From Verrucomicrobiia bacterium DG1235 (GTDB taxonomy: Bacteria; Verrucomicrobiota; Verrucomicrobiia; Opitutales; Opitutaceae), in assembly GCA_000155695.1 (NCBI GenBank), contig DS990592.1, positions 3,147,973 to 3,211,972 on the forward strand: 64,000 nt of DNA, read 5' to 3'. Positions 1-8,588 of this stretch are shown one piece after another. Made by a program: the position numbers and the translations under genes. The notes under the pieces are model-generated. The model saw nothing but the letters and a program-made list of their open reading frames with translations, did no database searches and had not been told where the DNA came from. Every line of letters begins with the position of its first letter. Within the stretch, counting starts at the first letter, position 1.

Positions 1-1755
1 GCCACTTGGCATCATCATCCAAATCCCGCCTAGCACCGTCAACGCGCCAAGCGCCGTCGCGACTCTTCGCGTCATCGCCTTGCGAATCGGTGTCGTCCAC
101 CGACCATAAATCCACGCCCCGATCGCCACCACGAGCAAGCCGCCAAGCACGAAGATCAAACCGTCGTTACCCATGTGCGCCCCCAGCAGCCAGATCAGCC
201 AGATACAAGTAGCGAACATCGGGAAAGCCATCACTTGCTTGAAGGTCTCCATCCACGCCCCCGGACGCGGAAGCTTGTTGATCAAGGCCGGATTCGCCGA
301 AAGCACCAAGTACGGCGTCGCCATGCCAAGCGCTAGAAAAGTGAATACGGTCAAGGACTGAAACGCCGACAGCGTGAGAGCGTACCCGAGCGCCTGCCCC
401 ATGAACGGCCCCGTACACGGCGTCGCCACCGCAGTAGCGATCACCCCTGAGAAAAACGATCCCGAAAGCCCCTCGCTTTTAACCTTCCCCTGCAAGCTGA
501 TCGCCGACGTCCCCATCTCGAAAACGCCCGCCATGCTCAGGCCAAACAGAAACATCACCACCAGCATCACCACCACGAATTCAGGCTGCTGCAGCTGGAA
601 GCCCCAGCCCAAACTCTCGCCCGCCGAACGCAGCGCAATCAAAGTCCCCGCCAACACCCAAAACGAAGCCAGTACCCCGAAAGTGAATACAATCCCATGT
701 TTCAAGATCTTCCCCTTGTCCTCGCCGGACTGCTGCACAAAGCCCAATACCTTGATCGAAAGCACCGGAAAAACGCAGGGCATCAAATTCAAAATCATCC
801 CGCCCAAAAACGCGTACAATAGCGCTTCAAAAAAACCGATCTCAAAAGCCCCAACCGCCGCAGTCGTAGCCGAGCCCATCGACGCCAAATCTCCCGCCAC
901 GCTAAACCGTACCGCCTTCGCGCCATCCGCCGCCGCAAAACCGTTCGCCGAGACAAGCAAGCCGCTATAGCCGCCTTCAGTCTCCTCAAAGTAATCCGAC
1001 TTCGGAATAGCGATGCGCAGCAAGTTACCGCTCAAATCAAAGCTCTGCTCCTTCGCCGAATCCGATACCGACTCCTGCTCAATGTAAAAATAAGGATCGC
1101 TCAACTCGACACCCGCGAGCCCATCCCACTCGAGCGTTACGACAAGCGTATCGCCAAGAGACTCGTAAGCGATCTTCCCACCTTCCGCTTCAACCGGAAG
1201 CCCCGTCCGAGTTTCCGCCATCTCCGACGCATACTTCGCCGCAGCCAGCGTCTCGCCCGTCTCCGTCACCGGCAATTCCAAGCTGATCTTAGCATCGCCC
1301 GGAATACACGATTCCTCGCAGACCAGCCACGACGCAGACGCGTTGATCCTCACCGATTGCCCCGTCGCAAGCGACTCCGGAGCTTTGGCTTTCGCCAGCA
1401 GAAAGATTTCGCCTTCGTACCCATACGAAACCAGCGGCGGCGTCGGAATGCGATGCGGCGGCGGAAACTCGAGCTCGCTCACCGCAAAACCTTCCGGCAA
1501 CTCCCACTGCACCTCGGGCACCAAACCCGTATCGCCGGGATTGATCCAGTAGACGTGCCAATGCGGATCCATCTTCAACCGAAGCGCTAGCTCGAATTCC
1601 TGCCCGGGACGGATAGCAGCCACATCCGCCACCAGCTCCGCCTCCACCTCGCCCGTGTCCACCGGACCCAGGCTAAAATCTCCCTGCGCGATCGCCGAAG
1701 CGCTCCAGAAAAGTGCCGCAAGAAGTAAGAGCTTTACTCGATTAAATGGTGTCAT
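1..1755 (-). CDS. DsbD/ScsB-type protein-disulfide reductase (3' end outside window)
   Basis: Membrane electron carrier that passes reducing power from the cytoplasm to periplasmic thiol proteins. 585 codons are read from an ATG at 1753-1755 to the window edge. Residues 1-24 form a signal peptide. The periplasmic N-domain has a CEESC pair (Cys146, Cys150). The membrane domain has MPCVFPVLSIK (Cys327) and TPCTGPFMG (Cys447); the 120-residue spacing fits the redox pair of the DsbD beta domain. Several hydrophobic helices follow. The expected C-terminal thioredoxin domain lies beyond base 1. The longer N-domain and cysteine pair look more like ScsB than E. coli DsbD. No second gene of the pathway is visible. 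Confidence 0.82.
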   Translation of the reverse strand, partial: MTPFNRVKLLLLAALFWSASAIAQGDFSLGPVDTGEVEAELVADVAAIRPGQEFELALRLKMDPHWHVYWINPGDTGLVPEVQWELPEGFAVSELEFPPPHRIPTPPLVSYGYEGEIFLLAKAKAPESLATGQSVRINASASWLVCEESCIPGDAKISLELPVTETGETLAAAKYASEMAETRTGLPVEAEGGKIAYESLGDTLVVTLEWDGLAGVELSDPYFYIEQESVSDSAKEQSFDLSGNLLRIAIPKSDYFEETEGGYSGLLVSANGFAAADGAKAVRFSVAGDLASMGSATTAAVGAFEIGFFEALLYAFLGGMILNLMPCVFPVLSIKVLGFVQQSGEDKGKILKHGIVFTFGVLASFWVLAGTLIALRSAGESLGWGFQLQQPEFVVVMLVVMFLFGLSMAGVFEMGTSAISLQGKVKSEGLSGSFFSGVIATAVATPCTGPFMGQALGYALTLSAFQSLTVFTFLALGMATPYLVLSANPALINKLPRPGAWMETFKQVMAFPMFATCIWLIWLLGAHMGNDGLIFVLGGLLVVAIGAWIYGRWTTPIRKAMTRRVATALGALTVLGGIWMMMPSG

Positions 1756-2080
1756 ATCACAATACATTGAATAATAAGGGCTTAACAATACCGAGCCGGA
1801 ATCCAAAAGTAAATGCTCCTGAAAACGACCAAGCAAGAACGCCGCGTACTATGCATCATAGCCGCCCTCATCCTTCTTGGAATTCTTGGTACAGTCATAC
1901 TGTAGCACAACACACCTCAAAAACGCCCCGCCCCCAATCTCGATTGCGTAACAAGCTGTTTACCTCGTCCATCCTCAGCCCCGGACTCCCCAAACAATTA
2001 ACTGGCCTTGAGATGCAAATTTCGACAAACCAACCCCTTTCCCAAAGCGAGGAAATAGCCTAACCAAAAGCACCGCACCC
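1756..2080. other. Intergenic region between dsbD-like gene and fabV
   Basis: About 325 bases lie between divergent genes, so promoters for both directions should be here. I see no clear -35/-10 pair. The only coding signal is a 30-codon ORF at 1813-1905, described separately. Confidence 0.5.
1813..1905 (+). CDS. Possible 30-residue single-helix membrane peptide
   Basis: An ATG ORF of 30 codons encodes a basic/polar N-terminus (KTTKQERR) followed by one strongly hydrophobic helix (about residues 13-30) ending at the stop. The KQERR-then-helix pattern resembles the N-terminal anchor of ComEA-like proteins, but no helix-hairpin-helix domain follows, so it may be a truncated remnant or a true small membrane protein. 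No clear ribosome-binding site is visible. It lies alone between divergent genes. The hydrophobic run is the only positive evidence. Confidence 0.3.
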   Translation: MLLKTTKQERRVLCIIAALILLGILGTVIL

Positions 2081-3268
2081 ATGATCGTAACACCTAAGAT
2101 TAAAGGCTTTATCTGCATCACCGCGCACCCGACCGGCTGCGCCGCAAACGTCCAAGAGCAGATCGACTACGTCAAGAGCCAGCCAGCCGTAGAGAACGGT
2201 CCCAAGAACGTACTCGTCGTAGGCGCCTCGCAAGGCTACGGACTCGCTTCCCGCATCTCCGCCGCATTCGGCTCCGGAGCCAACACCCTCGGCGTCTTCT
2301 TCGAGCGCCCCTCCGAGCGCGGCCGCTGCGCCTCAGCCGGCTGGTACAACTCCATCGCCTTCGAGAAACAGGCCAAAGCCGCCGGCCTTTACGCCAAATC
2401 CCTCAACGGCGACGCCTTCTCCGACGAGCTAAAAGCCCAAGCCATCGAGCGCATCAAAGCCGACATGGGAGGCAAGATCGACCTCATCGTCTACTCCATC
2501 GGAGCCCCGCGCCGTACCGATCCCAAGACAGGCGAAGTCTACAAATCCGCCATCAAGCCCATCGGAAAGCCCTTCTCCAACAAGTACCTCGACACCGACA
2601 AGAAACTCATCGACGTCGCCACACTCGAGCCGGGCACCGACGAAGAAATCCAAGGCACCGTCAAGGTCATGGGTGGCGAAGACTGGGAGCTCTGGATCGA
2701 CGCACTCTCCGAAGCCGGCGTGCTCGCCGAAGGATTCAAGTCCGTCGCCTACGACTACATCGGCCCGCAGTTCACCTGGCCCATCTACAAAGACGGAGCC
2801 CTCGGCCAAGCTAAGCTCGACGTCCGCCGCGCCAAGGCCGCCATCAACGAAAAGCTCGCCCCCATCGGCGGCAAGGCCTTCGTCTCCGTCAACAAAGCCC
2901 TCGTCACCCAATCCTCCTCCGCCATCCCCGGCGTCAATCTCTACATCACCGTCCTCTACAAGGTGATGAAAGAAAAAGGCACCCACGAAGGCTGCATCGA
3001 GCAAATGTACCGCCTCTTCGCAGACCGCCTCTACAAAGGCGGCGAAGTCCCCACCGACGAGCTCGACCTCATTCGCCTCGACGACTGGGAAATGCGTCCC
3101 GAAATCCAAGATACCATCGCCGAAATCTGGCCCAAGATCGAGACCGACACCATCGACCAGTACACCGACTTCGAAGGCTACCAAAAAGAATTCCTCAAAC
3201 TCTTCGGCTTCGGCGTAGCCGGCGTAGACTACAACGCCGACCAAGACATCGAAATCGACTTCGAATAG
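2081..3268 (+). CDS. fabV: Trans-2-enoyl-ACP/CoA reductase, FabV/TER family
   Basis: Catalyses the NAD(P)H-dependent last step of fatty-acid elongation, reducing trans-2-enoyl-ACP or enoyl-CoA. 395 residues, the usual length for FabV/TER. The N-terminus MIVTPKIKGFICITAHPTGC is family-typical, the nucleotide loop GASQGYGLASR lies near residue 48, and the catalytic Y-x8-K is Tyr236-(KDGALGQA)-Lys245. Transcribed alone with a strong hairpin terminator right after the stop. A second, unrelated MECR-like enoyl reductase is at 61390-62397, so the cell may carry redundant enoyl reductases. FabV enzymes are typically triclosan-tolerant (family knowledge). Confidence 0.95.
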   Translation: MIVTPKIKGFICITAHPTGCAANVQEQIDYVKSQPAVENGPKNVLVVGASQGYGLASRISAAFGSGANTLGVFFERPSERGRCASAGWYNSIAFEKQAKAAGLYAKSLNGDAFSDELKAQAIERIKADMGGKIDLIVYSIGAPRRTDPKTGEVYKSAIKPIGKPFSNKYLDTDKKLIDVATLEPGTDEEIQGTVKVMGGEDWELWIDALSEAGVLAEGFKSVAYDYIGPQFTWPIYKDGALGQAKLDVRRAKAAINEKLAPIGGKAFVSVNKALVTQSSSAIPGVNLYITVLYKVMKEKGTHEGCIEQMYRLFADRLYKGGEVPTDELDLIRLDDWEMRPEIQDTIAEIWPKIETDTIDQYTDFEGYQKEFLKLFGFGVAGVDYNADQDIEIDFE

Positions 3269-3288
3269 ATCCCAAAATCTTTCAAGCA

Positions 3289-3315
3289 ATGGCGGGCGAT
3301 CAGCCCGCCATTTTT
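3289..3315 (+). terminator. Rho-independent terminator of fabV
   Basis: A 9-bp stem ATGGCGGGC / GCCCGCCAT with a GATCA loop is followed by TTTTT, 20 bases after the fabV stop. Confidence 0.88.
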
Positions 3316-3361
3316 CTGCCCACTAATCACACAAATCTTCGCGAATCCTTCTCCGATTTCT

Positions 3362-3393
3362 CATTCGTGGAAATTCGTGCTATTCGTGGGCAA
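3362..3393 (+). repeat. TTCGTG-type dispersed repeat, copy A
   Basis: Three TTCGTG units (ATTCGTGG, ATTCGTGC, ATTCGTGGGCAA) spaced about 10 bases apart, just upstream of dtd. The same arrangement recurs at 32415-32447 between pyrB and pyrC. It is non-coding and lies in the leader of the downstream gene. Confidence 0.7.
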
Positions 3394-3410
3394 CACCTCC
3401 CTCCCAGCCC

Positions 3411-3863
3411 ATGAAAGCCGTCGTCCAACGCGTCACCCAAGCCTCCGTCACCATCGACGGCCAAGTCCATTCCTCCATCGGTACCGGCTCCCTCATCCTG
3501 CTCGGTATCCATAAAGACGACACCCCCGACGACATCACCTGGATCGCCCGCAAGATCGCCAACCTCCGCATCTTCGAAGATCCCGATGGCCGCATGAACC
3601 AATCGCTCGCCGACATAGACGGACAGCTTCTCGTCATATCCCAATTCACCCTCATCGCCTCGAACAAGAAAGGCAACCGCCCCAGCTTCAATGACGCCGC
3701 CCCGCCCGCCAAGGGCAAAGCCAACTACCAAGCCGTCTGTCAAAAGCTGAGCGAACTCACCGGCAAGCCCGTGCAAACCGGCATCTTCGCCGCCGACATG
3801 AAAGTCGACCTCCTCAACGACGGCCCCGTCACCATCCTCCTCGACACCCACCACAAAGAATAG
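3411..3863 (+). CDS. dtd: D-aminoacyl-tRNA deacylase
   Basis: Removes D-amino acids mischarged onto tRNA, a cytoplasmic proofreading enzyme. 150 residues, near the family norm. N-terminus MKAVVQRVTQASVTIDGQ, the SQFTLIA motif in the middle, GNRPSF, and the C-terminal block with a catalytic-loop-like MKVDLLNDGPVT are all present. ATG start; no obvious Shine-Dalgarno, as for most genes here. It follows fabV after a terminator and a TTCGTG repeat, so it is probably transcribed separately. Confidence 0.95.
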   Translation: MKAVVQRVTQASVTIDGQVHSSIGTGSLILLGIHKDDTPDDITWIARKIANLRIFEDPDGRMNQSLADIDGQLLVISQFTLIASNKKGNRPSFNDAAPPAKGKANYQAVCQKLSELTGKPVQTGIFAADMKVDLLNDGPVTILLDTHHKE

Positions 3864-3870
3864 TGATCGA

Positions 3871-3904
3871 ACCATTGTGGGAAGCGACCTTGCGTCGCGA
3901 TTAG
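3871..3904 (+). repeat. REP-like palindrome downstream of dtd
   Basis: GTGGGAAGCGACCTTGCGTCG contains GCGAC/GTCGC arms (3884-3888, 3894-3898) after a GTGGGA head. This architecture is like the GTGGGAGCGGGCTTGCCCGC REP elements of pseudomonads. It directly follows the dtd stop codon. Confidence 0.45.
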
Positions 3905-3912
3905 ACTATCCC

Positions 3913-3960
3913 CTACAACTCCAGCTTCGCCGCCGCTCCGTTCAACAGATAGATGACAGA
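3913..3960 (-). pseudogene. Remnant of a second pgl 3' end
   Basis: Read on the minus strand, 3960-3913 encodes VIYLLNGAAAKLEL and a stop, matching the C-terminal style of the intact pgl product at 5077-5814 (VWLVDEAAAAKLDL and stop). At DNA level 3910-3930 matches 5074-5094 at 20 of 21 bases. Nothing pgl-like continues above 3960, where the sequence turns AT-rich. It is probably a left-over terminus created by duplication or insertion. Confidence 0.5.
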
Positions 3961-4016
3961 ATATTCACGTTTTAAATAAAAAAAACAATCTTACCGCACC
4001 CCTAAACAGCGACCTT

Positions 4017-5024
4017 ATGAACCCCTCAAAAGCCCTTCTATATTATACATTCGTCTCTCTAAGCTTCCTCACTGTCCTAGCGAAACCTGCACTCTCATCA
4101 ACTGACATCGATCAGGAAAAAGACAGACCTACTTACTACACTCCGCTTCACCCAAGCTCATTGTTCATTACATACAAAAATGAAAAATTCCCCGTCATTG
4201 GAGTCAAAGGCAGTAAAGTGCTTATTGATGATGACGGAAAGCAACGCGCCCTAAGCACGACACGTTTCGAAGTTTCAATAGAAAGAGCAACTAGGTTCGC
4301 TGACGGCTACATGGAACTGAGTGAAGCGAAATCAAAGAATCTAAGATACAACACTGAAACAACCGGTGGAGTCCGGCTAGCTGGTGGGCTTCAAAGCGGA
4401 AGTGCCGGAAAATCCTATACCGTAAACTACACTGCAGACAGCGATCTAAAAAACGCTTACATCGCCCTAATTTTAAGCGCAAATATAATAGGCCCTGATA
4501 GACGGTTAAGAGTTGATGAAGTCGTCTTTGTGAAAGAACTCGGCGATATAAAAGCAAACACTGAAGAAAGCGTAAAAGTAGAGCTCAGCAGGCTCCACTG
4601 GCGAGATCTGTCTATGCGCTCAATTACTCCAATATTCATCTCCGACGGAAAAGAAGTTCTCACAAACAACAGCAACCAACCAGCATCATATTTCTACCAG
4701 CAAGCACACCGTAATCACAAAAGTATGCTCGAGAATTACTTTCTAACAAACGAAAGCAGTGATACAAACCCAGTGCTATACTCGAGTTTCGATCCAATCG
4801 TATCCTATCCAGATAGATTAGAAGAATACCCAGACTCTGTAACCGCAATCGTTAGTATTGGCGAAAACGGAAAAATCGAAAGTTTTGAACCTCAAGAAAA
4901 GTTGAGTCACTTTCCGATGGAAGACTTAAACCGGGACCTCAAAGGCTGGTTTTTCCTGCCACGTCTCGAAAAAGGCAACGCCATCAAATCAAAAGCGAAA
5001 GTAGAAATTAAGTTTAGCAAATAA
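4017..5024 (+). CDS. Secreted protein with TonB-like C-terminal domain
   Basis: 335 residues; not assigned to a named family. A signal peptide spans about residues 1-27 (hydrophobic core ending ALSS). The last ~65 residues (DSVTAIVSIGENGKIESF ... LEKGNAIKSKAKVEIKFSK) have the layout of the TonB C-terminal fold (IxENGKI, then FxPxxxxGxxVxxxxxxxIxF), so a periplasmic binding role is plausible, though there is no TonB membrane anchor with a Pro-rich spacer. Codon use is far more A/T-ending than in neighbours. The gene sits between a pgl 3' remnant and the intact pgl, which suggests it was inserted there. Confidence 0.7.
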   Translation: MNPSKALLYYTFVSLSFLTVLAKPALSSTDIDQEKDRPTYYTPLHPSSLFITYKNEKFPVIGVKGSKVLIDDDGKQRALSTTRFEVSIERATRFADGYMELSEAKSKNLRYNTETTGGVRLAGGLQSGSAGKSYTVNYTADSDLKNAYIALILSANIIGPDRRLRVDEVVFVKELGDIKANTEESVKVELSRLHWRDLSMRSITPIFISDGKEVLTNNSNQPASYFYQQAHRNHKSMLENYFLTNESSDTNPVLYSSFDPIVSYPDRLEEYPDSVTAIVSIGENGKIESFEPQEKLSHFPMEDLNRDLKGWFFLPRLEKGNAIKSKAKVEIKFSK

Positions 5025-5073
5025 AGGATACCTACCTCCCTTAATTGCCTCGCCTTGCGAATTCTTCGAAACG

Positions 5074-5094
5074 CCCCTACAAATCCAGCTTCGC
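5074..5094. repeat. Direct repeat flanking the 4017-5024 gene (right copy)
   Basis: The 21 bases covering the pgl stop codon and last codons match 3910-3930 with one mismatch, in direct orientation, so the AT-rich insert lies between two copies of a gene 3' end. That is the layout left by elements that integrate at gene ends, although no integrase is present. Confidence 0.5.
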
Positions 5095-5814
5095 AGCAGC
5101 CGCTTCGTCCACCAGCCAAACTGCCTTGCTGGCAACCGCTTTCAGATTCTGCGACGGCTTGTTCACAGGATCGAAGTCGCCCTGCAGCACCGACTTCAAC
5201 GCATCCGCCTTGCCCGCTCCAAGCGTCATAAGCACCACAAGTCCGCACTTCTCCAGCCCCGCCGGAGTCAGCGTCAAACGCATTCCCTTTCCGGGCACGT
5301 CCACCGCGGCGAAATTCGCATCCACCGGATTACTCACCAACGGGCTGCCGGGAAAAAGCGAAAGCGTATGGCAATCATCGCCCATGCCCACGAAACACAC
5401 ATCGTAAGCCGCGCCCTCGCCAGCAGCTACGTCCCAGCTTTTCGAATACGCCATAACAGCAGCCTCCGGCTCCAGTTCGGTCGGCCAGGGAAATTTCGCG
5501 TCATCGATCACCTCGAGAGGAGCAAGCATCAATCGATCCGCATTGCCGAAATTATTCTCCTCGCTCTCCAGCGATACCATGCGCTCGTCACTCGTCGTCC
5601 AAAGCACGCGGTCCATCACTTCCACAGGCAGACGTTCGCAATCCACGATCCAACGATAGAAATCCTTCGGAGTGGAACCACCCGTCAGTGCCCAGGAGAC
5701 ATGCTCCTTTTCGATTGTCTCGAAATGCTCGAACGCCAGCTCTAGAGCCTCCTGCAACAATTCGTCCTTGGGACCAACCTTCAAAGTACCGTATTCAGTT
5801 TCGTAAGTGTTCAT
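5077..5814 (-). CDS. pgl: 6-phosphogluconolactonase
   Basis: Hydrolyses 6-phosphogluconolactone to 6-phosphogluconate, second step of the oxidative pentose-phosphate pathway. 245 residues of the NagB/DevB type, with the phosphate-binding loop ALTGGSTPKDFY near residue 42, a DERMV motif, and FVGMGDDCHTLSLFPGSP, the family's G-x-G-x-D-x-H-x-A/L-S-L-F-P-G signature. It is the last gene of the minus-strand operon zwf-opcA-pgl, 27 bases after opcA. Cytoplasmic. Confidence 0.94.
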   Translation of the reverse strand: MNTYETEYGTLKVGPKDELLQEALELAFEHFETIEKEHVSWALTGGSTPKDFYRWIVDCERLPVEVMDRVLWTTSDERMVSLESEENNFGNADRLMLAPLEVIDDAKFPWPTELEPEAAVMAYSKSWDVAAGEGAAYDVCFVGMGDDCHTLSLFPGSPLVSNPVDANFAAVDVPGKGMRLTLTPAGLEKCGLVVLMTLGAGKADALKSVLQGDFDPVNKPSQNLKAVASKAVWLVDEAAAAKLDL

Positions 5815-5841
5815 GGAAAAATGCGTTTCAAGCGAATCCGC

Positions 5842-6849
5842 TTAGCTGAAAAAGAGAGCCTCCGCCAATGCCGTTTCCGCATCGAGCAAGCGCACACCTG
5901 TAGTTAAAACTTGGCGACCGTTTCCGAGGTCCCCCTCCACATGAGCTTCACCCTTTTCGATATCGATAGTGAAGGTCACATAGTGTTCGTTATCGTAAAC
6001 GAAACTCATGATCGGTGCCGCATCCTCGCTGCCAGCTTCCATCTGCTCGAAGTGCAGCTTTCCCTTCGCGTCCTCAGGCTTCTCAAAGCACGCCGTCAAG
6101 GCAGACGCCACCCAGCTCAGAAGCGCCCGACCCTCGCTCTTAAAATTCGCGCTGGAGCTAAGCGTCACTTCAGTAAGTCCGTCCACGATCAATTCCTTTG
6201 GAAACGCGCTCAAGAACTGACCAATACTCTGGCGAATCGGAAGCAAGCGCGAAAAGGACAAGTCATGCACCTTCTCAGGCTGCGGCACATCGACCTGATC
6301 AATAAGAAAACACTCCCGAGCTGAATCGAACAGAATGCGCTTCGCCTGCTTGAAGAAGAACTTGTAGTCAGACAACAGCTGAGCGGAACCGAATCGCGTC
6401 GGCCAATAATAAGTCGGCAAATCCGTTTCTAGAAAAACTGAAACCTGATTCTCCAAAAACCGGCGGTCGTTTAGCGTGTATCCAAGAATCAATGCTTCGC
6501 AACAGCTCATCCCGCCAGCGCCTTCGCCAAAAACGCACTCGGAGAAAATCTTGCAGCTCATGTGCGCCTTGGACTCCCACGACTCCGGCTGGGGACAAAT
6601 CACAATCATTCGACAAGGATAGCGATGCGAGAAACTGATCACAGTCTGGAACAACTCCTTCGCCTCCTCCACTGTCGCCTCGAAGCCAATGTGCACGATC
6701 AAGTTCATGCGCGAAGCGCGATACTCGCTGTCCTTGCGTTTTCCGGATTCGTCAACCGGCGACCACATTGCGGTCAACTCCTTCAAGGCATTTCCCAATG
6801 GAACCGAAAGACCGGGCAAGGCTTCGTAAACTGTACTGGTTGCGCTCAT
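5842..6849 (-). CDS. opcA: Glucose-6-phosphate dehydrogenase assembly protein
   Basis: OpcA-family protein, 335 residues, that in cyanobacteria and actinobacteria binds and activates or assembles glucose-6-phosphate dehydrogenase. Family features seen include the Rossmann-like start (RMNLIVHIG ... CRMIVICPQ), CSEALILGY-like SCCEALILGYTL, and LPTYYWP. It lies between zwf (31 bases upstream) and pgl in one operon, which supports the assignment. ATG start at 6849. Identification rests on motif style and context. Confidence 0.85.
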   Translation of the reverse strand: MSATSTVYEALPGLSVPLGNALKELTAMWSPVDESGKRKDSEYRASRMNLIVHIGFEATVEEAKELFQTVISFSHRYPCRMIVICPQPESWESKAHMSCKIFSECVFGEGAGGMSCCEALILGYTLNDRRFLENQVSVFLETDLPTYYWPTRFGSAQLLSDYKFFFKQAKRILFDSARECFLIDQVDVPQPEKVHDLSFSRLLPIRQSIGQFLSAFPKELIVDGLTEVTLSSSANFKSEGRALLSWVASALTACFEKPEDAKGKLHFEQMEAGSEDAAPIMSFVYDNEHYVTFTIDIEKGEAHVEGDLGNGRQVLTTGVRLLDAETALAEALFFS

Positions 6850-6880
6850 AGCTCGTACGTTTTAATTGCGTATTCGCAGA

Positions 6881-8422
6881 CTAAGGACGACGCCACTCAT
6901 GCGCGTTTTGCCAAAGCATGCGATCCGAAGCATTCGGCCCCCAGGAGCCAGAGGCGTAGCTCTCCATCCCACGCTGCCCCTCGCTCTTCCAAAAGTCGTG
7001 CAGCGGCGTAATCAGGTTCCACGACGCTTCTGTCTCGTCACCGCGAATGAAGAGCGTCCCATCTCCAATCATCGCGTCGAGCACGAGTCGCTCGTAGGCT
7101 TCCGGCGTGTTCGATCCAAATGTCGTCGAATAGCGAAAGTGCATCTTAACGGGCTGCGTACGCGTCTGCAGACCTGGGATCTTACCATTGAGCAAGATCG
7201 TCGACCCCTCGTCCGGCTGGATCTGAAAAACCAGAGAATTGTTCGCAAGGTTAAACATCTCGTTCTCGCTAAACAGCGACGATGGTGGTCGCTTAAACTG
7301 TATCGCGATTTCCGTTACGCGACGAGCCATGCGCTTGCCGGAGCGGAGATAGAATGGAACACCTTCCCAACGCCAGTTGTTAATCGCGAGCTTAAGACCG
7401 GCATAAGTCTCCGTTTCGGATTGCGGCGATACGCCCTCTTCGTCCCGATAGCCGATTACCTTCTGACCATCGATGAGCCCTTCAGAATACTGGGCGCGAA
7501 CAACGTCCGAATTATCGTATCCAAGTTTCAATGGCTTTATCGCCTTGAGCAGCTTAACCTTCTCGTCACGAATCGATTCCGCGTCGAGCGACGCTGGGGC
7601 CTCCATCGCCATCAAAGCGAGCAGCTGCATCGTGTGATTCTGGATCATGTCGCGAGTCGCCCCACTCTGCTCATAGTAGCCGCCACGTGTGCCAACTCCT
7701 AGACTCTCCGCCACCGTGATCTGCACGTTGTCCACGTAGTTGCGATTCCAAAGCGGCTCGAAAATCGTATTCGCGAAACGCTGCACCAAAAGATCCTGCA
7801 CCGTCTCCTTGCCGAGGTAGTGGTCGATTCGATACACCTGACGCTCCTGAAAAACCCCTTGGATCACTTGATTCAGCTTGCGAGCTGACTCGAGATCCTT
7901 GCCAAAGGGCTTTTCAATGACGACCTTCGTATGCTTGTCGGACGACTGATACTTCGTAGCCAGGCCGACCTCGCCAAGATTTCGAATGATCGGATCGAAC
8001 ACCGACGGTGGAGTGGATACATAAAAAACGCTCTGCATCTCGCGACCTGCGTCCTTTTCGATCGATCCAATCTTGTCACTCAAGTTCTGAAAAGCCGACA
8101 CCTCGTCGTATCCGCCAGAACAATAAAAAGTGTTCTTCTCGATACGATCCCAGATTTCCTTGTTGAGCGGACGACGAGAGAACTTCGAAATCGACTCGGA
8201 CGCGATGGAACGAAACTCCTCGTCCGGAATTGGCTTACGACCGAAACCAATCAAATAGAAATCAGCCGGCAGCAGGTTATCGACCGCTAGGTTGTAAATC
8301 GCCGGTACGAGCTTACGGGCGCAGAGGTCGCCAGACGCTCCGAAAATCGTAATAATCGTTGGCTGCACACCGCGGTGCTTGCTGAGTCCCTGAAGAAATG
8401 GGTGTCGTGTTTCCTGTGACAT
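6881..8422 (-). CDS. zwf: Glucose-6-phosphate 1-dehydrogenase
   Basis: Oxidises glucose-6-phosphate to 6-phosphogluconolactone with NAD(P)+ reduction. 513 residues, normal length. The nucleotide loop GASGDLCARKL (residues 28-38) has Cys where Thr is usual. The catalytic signature RIDHYLGKE spans about residues 198-206, with the substrate-binding histidine at 201. C-terminal substrate motifs and YERL are present. First gene of zwf-opcA-pgl. ATG start at 8422. A diverged region of about 165 bases separates it from yraN; its promoter should lie there. Confidence 0.97.
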   Translation of the reverse strand: MSQETRHPFLQGLSKHRGVQPTIITIFGASGDLCARKLVPAIYNLAVDNLLPADFYLIGFGRKPIPDEEFRSIASESISKFSRRPLNKEIWDRIEKNTFYCSGGYDEVSAFQNLSDKIGSIEKDAGREMQSVFYVSTPPSVFDPIIRNLGEVGLATKYQSSDKHTKVVIEKPFGKDLESARKLNQVIQGVFQERQVYRIDHYLGKETVQDLLVQRFANTIFEPLWNRNYVDNVQITVAESLGVGTRGGYYEQSGATRDMIQNHTMQLLALMAMEAPASLDAESIRDEKVKLLKAIKPLKLGYDNSDVVRAQYSEGLIDGQKVIGYRDEEGVSPQSETETYAGLKLAINNWRWEGVPFYLRSGKRMARRVTEIAIQFKRPPSSLFSENEMFNLANNSLVFQIQPDEGSTILLNGKIPGLQTRTQPVKMHFRYSTTFGSNTPEAYERLVLDAMIGDGTLFIRGDETEASWNLITPLHDFWKSEGQRGMESYASGSWGPNASDRMLWQNAHEWRRP

Positions 8423-8588
8423 GATGAGTAAAAGCCGTTGGTAAGGATTCGAAGAAATTGACGCTCCCCTGATCTATGTAAAGGGCGGATGATCGGTAAT
8501 TTAGGTCAAAGCACACCTGCTATGAATCTCGCTCCGGCAATACCCGAACGAATTTTATAACGCAACGAAACAAGCGCGACACCTCGTC

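Noticed and set aside
2429-3289. Minus-strand ORF of 286 codons opposite fabV
   Set aside because: It is antisense to fabV, made of Val/Gly/Asp/Glu-rich mirror sequence caused by C-ending codons.
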